Assembly (NCBI RefSeq): GCF_037975245.1
Contig: NC_092561.1
Location: 19,587,508-19,651,507, forward strand
Direction: 5' to 3'
Length of the DNA: 64,000 nucleotides
Source of the DNA: Apostichopus japonicus
Lineage: Eukaryota > Echinodermata > Holothuroidea > Aspidochirotida > Stichopodidae
Notes under the pieces: model-generated
The model's database searches: none
The model's input: the letters and a program-made list of their open reading frames with translations, nothing else
Told to the model about the DNA's origin: nothing
In this document: one piece after another, positions 14,165 to 45,505 of the stretch
Position numbering within the stretch: the first letter of the stretch is position 1
Layout of the letters: every line of letters begins with the position of its first letter
Made by a program: the position numbers and the translations under genes

Positions 14165-14433
14165 TACCCAGCAAACACAAAAGCGTTTTTAAAACGTTAG
14201 TAAAACGTTTCGTCTTTTGTTTTGATGACGTTATTTGTGGTGTAATAAATATGTCACGAAAACGTTTTTAGGCTATAATTTCAAAACATTTTTTCATTAA
14301 AACATTAATATAACATTCATTTCTCATAAAACCGTTATGCCGACGTTTTTATAACACCACATTTAACGTTATAAAAACATATTTTAGAGGCTGTTTTAGA
14401 AATGTTATGATAACGTTTTGTGTTAGCTGGGTA
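14165..14433. mobile_element. MITE with TACCCAGC termini in gene B intron 3
   Basis: The left end reads tacccagcaaacacaaaa and the right end is its near-perfect inverse (ttttgtgttagctgggta). The 269-bp interior is rich in AAAACGTT motifs and has no coding capacity. No clear target duplication was found. Confidence 0.65.
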
Positions 14434-15055
14434 TCTAGTAGACTAAGGAACTTCATACCAACATTAAATGCTACACATTCCCTGCATGCTTTCCACCTGG
14501 GCACCAACTACGAGAAATATTGAACCGCAACACCATCAAGAATAGCTACAGTTGTATGCCTAACGTACCCCTGAGTCCCTGACCATAGCTACTAATAACA
14601 TTACGAAACTTAGAAAACTTTAGAACCCACACAAGACACCCGAAACTGCAACCGCAGAGAAAGCAAACCACGTCCCCTCGAGAACCTTCTGCAAAAACGT
14701 CAGCTATTAAAAAAAATCAACTTGAAATCGGTATTTCAAAGGGATTTCCCCTTTATGTGAAATATCAAAGCAAATGTATGATCTACTTATTGGAACTGTC
14801 CACTGCCTTTCTTTCTTACACTAGCGAGTACTAACAATACTTTTAAGTGTCAGATGTGACAACTGCGGTCTACATTGGTTGAACACTTTGCACAGTTCCA
14901 TTTTCCCTACTGAGTACCTCCATTGAGTCATGTATTTATTTGAGAACTCATACTTTTAAATTCTAAAACTTTACAATTATTTCATAAAGTTTCCCTTGAT
15001 GCATAAAAATAAATGTAAGAAGTATGAGGACAATATTGATGGATTGATTGATCAC

Positions 15056-15170
15056 CCGGTATAGCGGCAACACATTTCGTAGCCTGGAAGTCACCATTAC
15101 TAGAGGCATAGAAGTGATGATCGTGGGCTAGTGGATATTCATCGAAGACTCCCCATCTGAAATGAGCCCA
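15056..15170 (-). pseudogene. Gene B exon 3 lacking the protease HE
   Basis: From codon TGG onward this exon matches gene A exon 3 (WAHFRWGVFDEYP...). The 15 bases that in gene A encode NLVHE are absent. The intron's pyrimidine tract now runs straight into two tandem AGs (ctagctag). Use of the second AG keeps frame but gives a protein without the HE of HExxH. Use of the first adds four bases and shifts frame. Either way the zinc-protease motif is destroyed. The donor (GTGATC) is still at the gene A position. Confidence 0.8.
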
Positions 15171-17770
15171 CTAGCTAGAATAGAAACAAAACGAGTTACA
15201 TAAAGGTGTGTTTAATGTCTGTAGCTATGGTAACCATGCATATATATATATGCATAAGTGCGACATATTAAATCAAGAATTGTAGAATCAATAGTTGCTT
15301 TAATCGTCAGTTGCTGGTCTCAACCCCCCCCCCCACCACTCCCGGTAAAATTTTGTTCTATTATCGTCAAAATTACTCTACAATTTCTCAAATAATATAC
15401 TTCACCATAAACGAAGGAAAGCTCGCCGAGTATTAAAGGTCATTAGTTTGGGAACTAATATATCACTCTAAAAAATCACTAGAAGTACTCAAAATTCCCT
15501 TCTTTTCTTGAGGCGGAAGATTATGGAAATAAACAATTGAATATACTCAGTTTGGAAAAGGACCCTAGAGTGAAGTTCAAAAAGTGACTTTGAGAGAGTT
15601 TAAGGCGTAACACAAGTGACCTTTAAAGTTTCCTCAGCCAAATAGGTAATAGTACGATACTTTACCAGAGACCCTCTAACAGAGGCCTGTTATTGAGAAA
15701 AATGTACAACCTTGAGCTACCATCCTCGGAAGGACAGAAGTTCGACTTCCATTTTACTCTCAAATGGTAAGTTTACAAGCAACAATTCAGTCATGATGAA
15801 ATGTATTGCTGTAAACATATCATTTTATTAAGAAAACTTTAGCGATTTTACTTCCTGCAATCATTTCAAAAATTTTCGCTTTAAGAAATTTGTTTTTTGG
15901 GGGAAGAAGGTTAGTGTTGTCTTAACATATGATGAATCACAAATGATGAATGATGAATATTTCAAGGCCCCCCAAAGTGTTCAGTGATCCGTTTTGTCTA
16001 TTTTTTGGGTACAATGTTGGTAATAGTTCAAACGTGAATGGAAGACTTTTGATTTGACACCTTACGGGTTGGTCTACCCAGAGAGTTGTTATGGAACAAC
16101 TCCCTGGTCTACCTACCTTACTTCGATCTCCATAAGGTCTTGCTGTGGCAATTTTAGAGATGTAATCGGGAGTAAGTCGGATGTAAAGTCCAGATGATCC
16201 GCAAGCAGTCACTTTGTACGTGTAGGGTTGGTTACTGTTTGGTAAACCCTCAAAGTTAGACCGATCAATACGTATATCGCTGGTTGCAAATGACTCCCCT
16301 CTGCTACTTTGATAGCTGGAGTCATCGTTCCAAGAGTCGGGGATAAGAATACTAACTTCTTCCAAAAAGACACCAATATGATATTCACTGTTAACAGTAA
16401 AACATCAGAAACATGAGGTGTAGGGTTGTATGGTCTTATACAAATGAATGGTAGGCTTAGCCTATGCTGATTACAACAGACAGGGAAAGGTAATGACAAT
16501 CGGCATATTTCTTTGCTTGTTTGATCAATTTAGGAAAAAGTTGTATGCTTTTACAGATCTGTTCATGAGGAATCAAGCCAACTTTAGAACTGCACAAAAT
16601 AAGGATTTATGTATAATTAATCAACCATGCCCACAATAAACATGGTGACTCAATTTTCATATTTGCTTGCGTAACATGCAATATCATAAACCAGGTAATT
16701 TGAAATCCCAATTTCTCATCTTTTTGTCTATGTAAACAGGTGAAGATTGTAATATAAAATATGCCCCTAAATATCATAATATTCATCTTTTAAGCAAAAG
16801 GCTCAATTTTTTCGAGCTGAGAGTGTTAAAATAATCGACTATAAGTATAAGAAATGTCTTGATCTGGTTACCAACAAGTACATTGGTAGTATACGAAGCT
16901 AGCTAGAATTATCAATTGGTGTATAGTCACGACGTCTATAACATAGGCAGAGAAGAAACACCGACATGATATAAGCTTACCATATCGCAACCAACGTTTT
17001 GAAAGGTTACACAACATTCAATGACTCAATATATACTCGATCGACAACTTTAACAGTTTCTTCAACAACAAAAAAGAGAATGAACGGAGAATGAACGTGA
17101 ATATGGTGGGTAAAGCTAGACGGTTGGGCGACTTTGTGTATCTAACCTCATTTTGGTCAATGGTGCCCCGTTTCAAAAATCGAAGAACCCCTTCGTTTTG
17201 AAGGAAAAGTTATCTTTATCTATATTTTGTATTCTATAATGTAGTGCCATTAAACTTTGGAACCTTTAATTTGTTGAGAAATTAAGAAGGATGTACGTAA
17301 AAGGTGCATTTTTCTTCAAAACCAAATGTGCCGTTTTGTTTGAAATTATTCAAACACTGTAATATTTGGTACAATAATGCGCTGAAAGTACTTTTTTGTC
17401 GATACTATTTGAGGTACGTTTTGTGGTTTGATTTGAACGAATCAAAGTCTCATGTACCGCTGACTTCAGCGTTACATGATAAAATGAAAATGCTTCAATA
17501 CGTATTGAAAAGCAAAATTAAAATGATAAAAAATTAAAGCATTCAGTGTATAAGTTTAAAAAAAACACACAACAATCAAAAATAAATATTTCTACCAGTT
17601 GTGTAGCAATATATAACCATTAAGTATTGTTGAAGAATTATAATCATTCCTTGTTATGAAACGTTTCGACAAACAAAGTTTTTCAATTTAGTTTGACCGC
17701 TTAGAAACTAAAAACAAAATGTTTCTTTGCCAAAACATAAACATGAACATGCAGTGTACTTTTTACTTAC

Positions 17771-18012
17771 TTTGTAACATTGTATAAAGTCGAAGAAAAT
17801 TCAGAGAAGATTTCTTTGATTCGCACAATTAAATTTTGATCCTAGGTAACTGATTCTCCGATAGCGATTAAAACGTTAATGTATCCTCTACTGGGGCTTA
17901 ATAGTATTTTTGACTCGCTCTGAGAAGGCGGGAAGTCTTGGTTTATTAACGCGCCACTTATTGGTAGTTTTAAACACAACATGATCACAAGAACTAAGCG
18001 TAGCTTCACCAT
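17771..18012 (-). pseudogene. Gene B exon 1 with premature TAG
   Basis: The ATG at 18012 opens a signal peptide (MVKLRLVLVIMLCLKLPISG) like that of gene A. The reading continues to IGESVT and then meets TAG at 17844-17842. Gene A has a glutamate codon at that point (IGESVSEDRNL). After the stop the homology resumes at once (DQNLIVRIKEIFSEF) and the exon ends at the same phase-2 GTAAGT donor. A single G-to-T change explains the stop. Confidence 0.85.
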
Positions 18013-20932
18013 TTTCGAGGCCTTCTAAGTCATCAAGCAGCTGATGGTCTCTGTCTGAATTTGTCGTTTGCTCGCGTGTTTAAGGATCTGCTTCGTTGAT
18101 CGCACTGATTGACTTGTTCTAAACCGACACGGATGGCTAACTCTGTTATGCATGGCAGGTAAATTAAGCTTGAGGCCGGGAGGCCCGGAGCAAACATTTT
18201 GTGGGAGGCTCTTTTTATTTCAGTGAAATATTTTGGGACCAGGGCAGAAACTAACCCACTAGTAAAAAAAGTTGGTTTTCGTTGACAGATCACCACTTAT
18301 TTGCTTCAAAAATTGTGACAATATCGACAATTTAACTACCGTTATGATCATCAGATCTCCCCCTTTGCCACTCCGTCGTTATTTTTACAAACGGCACACG
18401 GGGTGTGCATGCTATCTTTTTGAATTAAGTACTATATATCTCTTTAATTCTTCTTCTGTCCTTAGCCTCTAAACGGTAAATACTGTGGTAGGTATGAATG
18501 TTAGTATGTAGAGTGTTGCAACCTAACTAAGAATGTGTGCAAACACGTGTATGCGCGGTGCCTACATATATAGTCTTTCACGTTAGCTTATCGTATATGC
18601 ATGGTGTTAATAAGCTGTATATGGTTTACTCGCCATTGATATTGTGCAGCTGCTAGGCTAGGTATTATTACACGTGGAATATTGAACCATAGCAGCCCCT
18701 CAAGCTGGGAGGCCCGGGCGGAAAATGTGTCACCGAACAGGTTTGCAATTACAGAGGTTTCAGCCAATCAGATTGCCCGTTACGTCAGCACCAATAATGT
18801 CTATACCTTGAACAGAACACTAACTTTGAGGTTGCAGTAATACCACCGATGTCAAATAAAGCTAATTTCTTGTATTTGTATAGGCTGTGGATGGTTGTGT
18901 CTTGGGACAGGGTATTTCCTAAGCATTAGACAATTGTAAAATTTATTTTATAGGCTGTACTTATACTTATCGAATTCAGCAGAAACTATGAATGTTGATC
19001 GAAATATAGGAAAGATGAAGGGGCAAAAGTAGCATTGACAAATGTTTCAAACTTACGTTTTTAATTGTACGTATATTGACGCAGGGAAAGTAACGCTGAA
19101 ATTAAGAGGCGACGGGGACGTTGGGTGTCAATGATATTGTGATGAGAAGGGGTGTTACGCGCCTTAAAACAGAGACAAATCTAGTCAAGAAAAACTTTAG
19201 TTAATTTCAGACCATATAATAAAATGAACTTAAACGTAAAATTTCATCTGTGTATAAACAAGTTCGTATAAAATTGAAATGATACCGAAATTACCATGAT
19301 GTAATAATGCTATCCTAATATTGTTCGCTTTATATTTTTACTTGAGCGTATACAAGAAATGTAATGATCTTAGTGTAAACTTTAAGCAAACATTTGTTTT
19401 CTACGGCATGCCTGTTATTAACCTTTATTAAGAGAAAGACAATTGCAGAGAGGAATTGGAAAATAATTATTGTTCAGTAAACTCTGCAGAAAACAAAAGC
19501 ATTTGAAACAGTTAAATCATAACATAACTATCATTTGTTAATTGGATAAAACTATCACCACTTGACTATAACTTGACGTAATGTGTTGTGTAAGGATCCT
19601 CTTAAAAAAATGATCAACCTGTGGGCGTTTAAGAGTAATACAAAAGTCGCATTTGAAAACCTTTAAAGCATTTTGGCAATTGGTGGTCGATTGTCAACAT
19701 TATTCGAAGGTAGAAATTATTCAATCCATCAATTTTGCAAGTCAATTCTCGACTGAATAAGTGGATGCCAAAAGCAGAACATTTTAACAATGTCAAGTAG
19801 ATTTTGGAAGAGGTTATCTAGCAACGATCAAACTGCCTTGGCGAAAATATTGTCAGAACCGAATACAAATAAATTCTCGGAAAAGTAACTTCCAGTTTGA
19901 AGTTATGAGGGTGACTGTGATAATTTGATCGATCAATTGATATAAAACGAGTAAAACTACATGAATATGGAACAGAAATAAATTACAATCATCAGCGTCT
20001 GAATGTTACAAATGTTCCACGTCACGTCTTAAATAGTTTCAAATTGTTTTCATATTCCTGCAACCTAGATGGTTTCGTCAAGTTGAAGTTGCATTGCCCA
20101 TTATTTTGTTACATTAAATTTGGAACATCTGACGTTGAAATCAGAAGTACGGCAAGATATCGTCAATATGAATTTGTGTTATTGTTTTACTTTAATATGC
20201 TAATTTTGTTAAGATTGGTAAAATAATAATGATAACAATAAATGAACTTATAAAGCGCTAAAATCTACGAAGTATTCAATAGCGCTGTACAACCCTAATA
20301 GATCACCAACTTGAAAAAAATGAGTCTTCAAGCAAGACTTGAACTGACTGAGAGTGGGAGAACTCCGCAGAGATATGGGCAGACCATTCCAGAGCTTAAA
20401 ACAAGTGAAAAATCATATTTGAAAAGCATTAAAAATTCTGCTTACATTCCGACAACTGTACACCGTACATACTATAGGCCGACTTGTAACCATTGATTAT
20501 AGAAAACAATACTGTATTGCCATGCTATAACACGATGCAGCTGAACAGGTATGTTTTGCATTGCTGCAATCATGAACGTTTCTTTTAATACTCGCTTTAT
20601 CCTATGCATTTCCATTACTTTTATTAAATAATTTACAGAAGTATTGTACCCTTTATTGTAAGCGAGACAATACGACAACAAAATATGATATAATGGCCAC
20701 ATTACTAGCAAATACTTGTAATAACCGATATCTCTTTTGTTTTGATAGTTTGTTATTGTTCAGATTATTTAGAAGATGCGTTAACAGCAAAGTCGTTAAT
20801 GTGTTGTCAAAACTTTCAGACAACAGTTAAAGGAACAACGAAGGAGACGAATAAAACACATATAGAATTTTAATGTATTGACTTCATGCAGCCTGGATGA
20901 GTAGCAGTTAGGATCATCGCATAGGCACTAAG
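18013..20932. other. Intergenic spacer between CLCA genes A and B
   Basis: This 2.9-kb spacer lies between the start codon of B and the stop codon of A. It should hold any promoter of B and the 3' end of A. I find no gene. Near 20225-20300 there is a short 'ataaagcgcta' block of the kind found at SINE 3' ends. Confidence 0.5.
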
Positions 20933-39606
<18,674 letters not shown>

Positions 39607-39869
39607 TTCTTAAGCTGCTACTTCGCTAAATGGTCGTTGATGTGTATTACTAAGCCCTTTAGCGGCACAGAACATGCAAACGTCATTGTCTATAATTCTA
39701 GTTTTAACCCACAAGTTCACTGTCACGCCCCAGTGGGTTATTTGTATGAACCATTGTACCTGGGTCATATAGTGGGAATTTTCGTGGTAGTTGCGTCAAA
39801 AAACCAATTGATATTCTTTACCAGACCAAAGCAAAATTCGTAGCAATAACTGTTTAAGGCTTGCTATAT

Positions 39870-40190
39870 ATCCATGCTGACGGTGTACAACAGACACTAA
39901 TATTGTGTAATGAGCAAAGTGTGCTAACTTTAGAACCAAATACGTTTGCTTACAAATGCGTTAACAATGCACTGCCTCGTACACCCAAGATTTGGGACAG
40001 ATATCCCAAACGTCACGAGAAAAAATGTACTATTCTCTTTCACTAGACACCGCTCTAAACATGGAAATTTCTGCTAAACAATTACTGTTATAAAATATGG
40101 AATAATCTCCCAACCTCTATTAGACAATCGAAATCATGTGCTTCATTTAAGTATCAACTAAAGAGTTATCTAACTTCCAAGTACCGTGAT
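39870..40190 (+). mobile_element. Degenerate LINE 3' end
   Basis: Positions 40092-40193 translate as KIWNNLPTSIRQSKSCASFK and then YQLKSYLTSKYRD before a stop. This is the classic W..LP..IR....FK..LK..L ending of CR1/L2-group reverse transcriptases. Upstream the similarity continues through shifts and stops, so the copy is dead. Confidence 0.55.
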
Positions 40191-41243
40191 TAATATTATT
40201 GTCAATTTTGTTTTGTTCATTTTGTTTTTCTTTCTTACTTTGTTCTGTTATTTTCTTTCTTTTTCTTGAGGGCTACTAGCTTTGATAAACATTTGATGTT
40301 TTTTTTTTTCTAGTATCCTGTATATACCATTAATGCACTGTGTTTGTATGTCTATGTATATGCAAAATATATTAACTGAACTGAAATGTAAGTAATCAGA
40401 CACACCATGATTGCATTGATACAAAGTGTGATCAATCAAGTATGACGAGACGAAAGATTTCCCGCCAGGAGTACGTAGATTTCCCGCCAAGAGTACGAAG
40501 AGTTCAGTTTCTTTACATTTGTTTGTTTCTTTTTTCAATCACCAATGATGACTTGTATATGAGAAAGGGACTCACAGCGATGAAAGCACTTATCTATGAT
40601 ATTGACAGTCATTCCGTAATTGATGATGTTTTTCGCAAGTGGATGCCTCTTGAATACCCAACCTCACGGTTTTCATTGACTCAGCGAAACTTGCTGTTAA
40701 AATTGTTGAACATTTGTTGCTTGTAGATTTATTAGTGTTCATGTTTTCTAAACATAAAGATTGACTTATGTACACTGAGACTAAACAAAAGTATATAACA
40801 CGATTGTTATTTCATTAAATTAGGTGAGACGTTTCACAAGTCAAAAAGACAATGTGTTCCTTTAGTTAATGCTTTGGACAGTGCTGGAGTGACTTTCTGC
40901 TGGGCCCTAAAGTTCAGTTTAGTTTCATACTTCATTAAGCTTTCCAGACTCAGTTCAATTTGTAGTATCCGGAAGTGTTCACATAGGGCCCGTTGAATTC
41001 GGGACCCATAAACGGGAAATCTGGGGATGGGGGGTGGCTTAGGCACTTTCCTCGAATGGATAAGATGGATATGATATGAGAAAGACAAGCAAGGAAAGAT
41101 GCAAATGCAGTGATTTTGCAAAATGTAATCTTGCTTCGAACCCTCAACACCAACGAACAAACAAGACAATCGCAACCCGTAGCATGGCTTGTACGCTATA
41201 AACTCATATGAAAGAATAACACACTTATAATGGCCTCGTTCAG

Positions 41244-41960
41244 GATGCTTATCCTTCTGTGACATATTATTATGACTTTTCTATAGGTATTCCTTTTTAA
41301 TATATGAGTCACGGCTAACAAACACATTTTATAGAAATGCTTACCAAAAAAGGTTGCCAACAATTTGGTAACGTTCCTTAAGTGTGACAATCATTATATG
41401 ATCAATCCCACCAATTTATGAATATACCCACGAATTGGTCGCCTCGCGTTGAAAGCTAATGCCAAGTAAGGGAGAGCGGTAGTTTGGTTGTGTTGGTGGT
41501 GGTTGGGGGGGGGGGGGTTGCAATAATGCATGCTGGTTGGGGGGGGGGTTGCAATAATGCCTGCAAAGTAATAGTATTATGGGGATCCAGAGAAGGTCTG
41601 GTTATGGTTTGAGATAAATAATCTTATTTCATAACAACCTACCGTATGGCTGGTGTAATATAGCTATAGCCGTTTCGAAACTAAACGTAGGTTCATATGA
41701 CATATGCTTATCCTTCTGTGACATATTATTGTGACTTTTATATATGTATTCCTTTACAATATATGATTCATGGCTAACACAAAGACCTTCAGTGGAAATG
41801 CTGCCAAAAAAGGTTGCAAAAAATTGTTGTAACGCTCTCCATGCATGACAATCATGATATCATAATTGTACCCACTAATTTGTCGCCTCTTGTTAAAAAC
41901 TAATGTCAAGTAAGGCGGAGCGGGAGTCAGGTGGTGGTGGTGGGGGGGGGGGTAGGGGGT
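41244..41960 (+). repeat. Direct duplication of a roughly 0.28-kb block
   Basis: The block beginning gcttatccttctgtgacata at 41249 recurs at 41706. The similarity continues through aaaaaaggttg and gtcgcctc to a G-rich end (about 41520 and 41960). The copies are noticeably diverged, so this is an old tandem or repeat-family duplication. Confidence 0.7.
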
Positions 41961-42727
41961 GGGGGCCGTGGCAACAACGTCAGATAGAATGCCTGTAATT
42001 CAGAAAAGAACTTCCTTGTTCGATGTTATCGACACTATATAATAGGTTATATAATATATATAATATATTTGATAGGTAATATTCGCTTGAGGTACTTTCT
42101 GGCGTATTATAATATTGCGCTTGTAGGCTTGCCTCATATGTACGTTAAACAAAGGTTGAGCCCATTTTATCCAATAAAATGACACTTTTGCGTCCTCTGC
42201 GTACTTTTGAAACCAGTGTCCAGAAGTTTCCATTTATTGCACCATGACAACAAATATATAAAATTACTATTTACAAGTCAAATCATTTACGACTTAGGAA
42301 TAGCTTTAAAAGAACGTAGAAAAAACTTTGAGAGTCAACATTACATATAGGAAGTACAATACACCAATGACTAGACAGTTTTTAATATAGATGTACATTG
42401 CCTTATTATTTACTTTGTTTCATTGTCAGACTATAATCGATGATCAGTCTTTTGTACAGATCCGCCATGAAAGCGATACCATTAGCAACTAGATCATATA
42501 GATAAGCACAGTGAAATACACCGTGATTATATTGTTTTGCATGGTCATGGGTGTTTCTGGCAATATATTTGGCAAAACTTCCTGTTTCATTCCTGGTTAG
42601 TTATAAAAGCTGTGTTTGCTATTTCGTTGTCAGCAATGAATGCAATTTTATAGCCTATTATAAGCATTTTGGAAGCCTTGATTGTATGGCGCTATATCAA
42701 AACATGTACTATATTCAACGTAAATCT

Positions 42728-42730
<3 letters not shown>

Positions 42731-42819
<89 letters not shown>

Positions 42820-42831
42820 GTATATATATAT

Positions 42832-42880
<49 letters not shown>

Positions 42881-42881
42881 C
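42731..42881. repeat. (TA)n array, interrupted
   Basis: Long TA array with a few TTTA and TCTG interruptions, left of the small inverted-repeat element. Confidence 0.95.
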
Positions 42882-42891
42882 TCATTATATG

Positions 42892-43060
42892 TACCTTAGG
42901 TCGACAGTTTATGGTAAAAAAAAGTTTAAAATGTTCTCCGTCCTCTAAAACGTTCATTTACAAGGTTTGGTTAGGGTCGGTTCAGGGTTAGGGTTAGAAA
43001 AAAGGGTTTGGGTTAGATTGAATTTAGTGTGTAAGTCAATGTAACTGTCGACCTAAGGTA
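42892..43060. mobile_element. Small inverted-repeat element inside a (TA)n array
   Basis: TACCTTAGGTCGACAGTT at the left is repeated inverted at 43043-43060. Long (TA)n arrays lie on both sides, so the element appears inserted into a TA microsatellite. The interior includes a few TTAGGG-like units (42970-42998). Confidence 0.5.
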
Positions 43061-43071
43061 TGATCCATAGT

Positions 43072-43081
43072 TATATATATT

Positions 43082-43165
<84 letters not shown>
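43072..43165. repeat. (TA)n array
   Basis: TA array right of the small inverted-repeat element at 42892-43060. Confidence 0.95.
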
Positions 43166-43166
<1 letters not shown>

Positions 43167-44056
43167 CTGGACAATTGAGAACAACGAATGTATGATTTAC
43201 TTGTCTTTTATCAAGTAGTTACATGCTTAGCTAGAAAATTGTGTTCAGGCAAACCTAACTTTACTATCACCAGACCTCGTACAAGTTGTCGACTCTAGTC
43301 TTTAATACTAGATTCTCACACAAAAATGTTTATTCACATACGCCCTCTTTTTCATTAAATAGAAGGCGCTATTTAACTAAGACGTGACATGATGTCCTCT
43401 TGGATTCCTGACAATTTTGCTTATTTACTGACATAAGGCTTCCGGTACATATGACAGTAACATGGTACCTATAGTCAGTCCAACTTTATCAGGAGTAGAG
43501 GACACTTCATTGAGAGGTGTCAATAACCTAGAAAAGAAAAGAACAACAAAACAATAATTATAATTGATTTCAGTAAACATCTTTCGAAATAATAGTTTAG
43601 ATCCAGAAACACAGACTACATAGTTAGTAATATGACTGGATTTGATAATGTGTTACAACAGGACACAGATTTTATGAATGGTTGCAATGTAGCTGCATGG
43701 TTTGATTTTCATCAGTCATACATTATGATCGCTTCAGAGCAAGTAAAATGAAAATGAATATTGTTACAAGGTACATTCCTAATATTATATACGTCATGTC
43801 ATAGCCGTTCATCTCTAACATATCCAATCAAATTAAATTAATGTATCTATCGGTTCGTTCTTGTAGCAGTCTTTTTGAGTATCATTACTTTCGCATACAT
43901 AGATAATGTAACACTACTTTTCCTATTAAAAATATACATGCTACGAGCTAATAATGTTCGAATTTGCTTACACATTACGGAAACTACAGATCTGCAAGTT
44001 TCCTGGTTCGGAGGGATGATAAATACCCAAATACGACATCCTCCTTAATAAGAAAA

Positions 44057-44420
44057 AGGTTCAGATTCAGAATTTCTTTATTGCATCCCAAGCTGGGCAA
44101 TTGAATGCTCACAATATAAAACATACATACAGTACATAAAATACACACAAAATATATCAGACTCTCAAATACTAAGACATAAGACTTAAAACAAAGCTGG
44201 CAAGATACGTAAAAAAGGTAAAATACAAAATACAGTAAAACAGAACCAGAGATACTTGTGAAACAATGGATTGCACAATGAGCAAGAAGTACTGACCTAA
44301 CGAGTAAACGTTTAATACAACGAGGCATAAAGGAGGATTTGTAACGATTCGTAACGGCAAAGAGAACGAACCTATGAATAATAATGTAAAGGGACCCCCA
44401 GTTATCTTTCTTTGCCAAGA
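44057..44420 (-). mobile_element. LINE 3' end (CR1/L2-like) with TCTGAA tail
   Basis: The minus strand reads NWGSLYIIIHRFVLFAVTNR and then YKSSFMPRCIKRLL, resembling the last residues of L2/Crack-like LINE proteins (TNRY..SF.P..IR.L). It is followed by a long 3' stretch ending in aataaagaaattctgaatc. A short TCTGAA-type tail is typical for such elements. Only the 3' end is present. Confidence 0.5.
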
Positions 44421-44807
44421 CTACAGCACTATAAATATGTCCGTCAAATATTACCTCTCTTGAATTATGTGTATATATCGCCCTCTTCAGGATGGTGCCT
44501 CTAATTTGAGTCCACCTTTAACCTTCCACGTACCCCATCAAATAATTTTTATTGCTTCGCGTTTGGCTGGTATCTTAAAGCTAAAACATATCAAGAAGCC
44601 GAAGATGTGTATTGATCTGTAGATGAAGCATTACTTTAGGACAAGCGCAGGAGATCGAAACTCTACGTGAACTACAGTTTTACATGCACTAACACATTTT
44701 ATCACAAATTACCTTCATTTAACTTAAATGTTTACTGTATATATTTTTCACGTCTAAACTGGAGTCAATTTTTGTATGATATTGTTTTTCTATACATGTA
44801 TAAAACT

Positions 44808-44811
<4 letters not shown>

Positions 44812-44853
<42 letters not shown>
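44812..44853. repeat. (TA)n array
   Basis: About 20 TA units in the divergent intergenic region. Confidence 0.9.
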
Positions 44854-44856
<3 letters not shown>

Positions 44857-45272
44857 GACCAGACTCGAAAAGTCATCTTAAGTCTGGTCCCGCTGCCCTA
44901 TTGTTCTAACTATGTATTGGCGAATGTCAATCATTGTAATTTAGTAGCAGAAATAAACGAAATATGTAAAGGTTATCGTTTGGTAGCAGTACAAATCTGA
45001 TGTTGGGCCTACAGTGGACTATGCGATAATAATGAGTTCCATTTCTGTGAAACTAATGGGTCTAAATGAAGAAAGGAATTTGTGAATAATATTAAGATGC
45101 AGATTCCTTCCTTTTTCTTTAAATGCGGCGATAGACTAATCACTATGTTGCAATATTACTAATAAAGGTGGTTCTGCTACAGAAAACACGCGTCAAGAAC
45201 GTGGTTTTGAAAGTATGTACATAAATTGATATGTTATATTTTTATTACTCTGCATTATAGAAAAAAACCTGT

Positions 45273-45505
45273 AGACAACACTAACCAGCAGCTATCCCTG
45301 CAGGAATCATCCCAGGATTCAAACTTATCACAGGATTCAGGTTTCATTAGGGACTGGGTTATGGTTATGGTTAATCCTGGGATGAATCCTGTGATGAAAC
45401 CTGTAATGAGTTTGAATCCTGTGATGAGTTCAGTAATGACTTTGAATCCTGTGCTGATTCCTGTGATGAATCCTGGGATAGCTTCAGGTTAGTGTGTAGA
45501 CCACT
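45273..45505. mobile_element. Fold-back element with internal AATCCTGTGATGA-type repeats
   Basis: The outer arms gtagacaacactaacc and (inverted) ggttagtgtgtagac enclose variable copies of a short aatcctgtgatga-like unit. The left part carries the inverse of the right part. An open frame across it (45226-45492) is just the repeat translated. Confidence 0.55.

Larger units (their letters stand above)
1379..18012 (-). pseudogene. CLCA-family gene B, 16-exon paralogue of gene A with disabling changes
   Basis: Recognisable exons are 18012-17771, 16387-16117, 15170-15056, 12565-12432, 12201-12088, 11298-11116, 10514-10343, 8806-8682, 8102-7949, 7635-7388, 6941-6755, 5512-5340, 4901-4718, 4425-4306, 3160-2963 and 2187 onward. 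Intron positions and phases match gene A, and exons 5, 7, 9, 12, 13, 14 and 15 have identical lengths. Splice sites look intact, but there are in-frame stops in exon 1 (TAG 17844-17842), exon 13 (TGA 4841-4839) and exon 16 (TAA 1675-1673). After the exon 16 stop, residual tail homology continues through more stops to about 1379. Exon 3 has lost the residues containing the protease HE. The VWA MIDAS survives as DTSAS. A transcribed but non-coding relic is the simplest reading; truncated products or assembly errors remain possible. Larger introns hold a SINE-like relic, a minisatellite and several small inverted-repeat elements. Confidence 0.82.

Noticed and set aside
40442-40726. 94-residue open frame between genes
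   Set aside because: No recognisable domain; probably chance in AT-rich DNA next to a LINE remnant.
42551-42991. Open frames of alternating Tyr-Ile (also at 23156, 36583, 44667, 48228, 55673)
   Set aside because: Artefacts of (TA)n arrays; only the unrelated flanks at 23278-23475 and 55738-55823 are exons.
42970-42998. Telomere repeat
   Set aside because: Only a few imperfect TTAGGG units within a small mobile element; no array.
45226-45492. 88-residue open frame with NPVM repeats
   Set aside because: It spans the inverted-repeat element and merely translates its short internal repeats.
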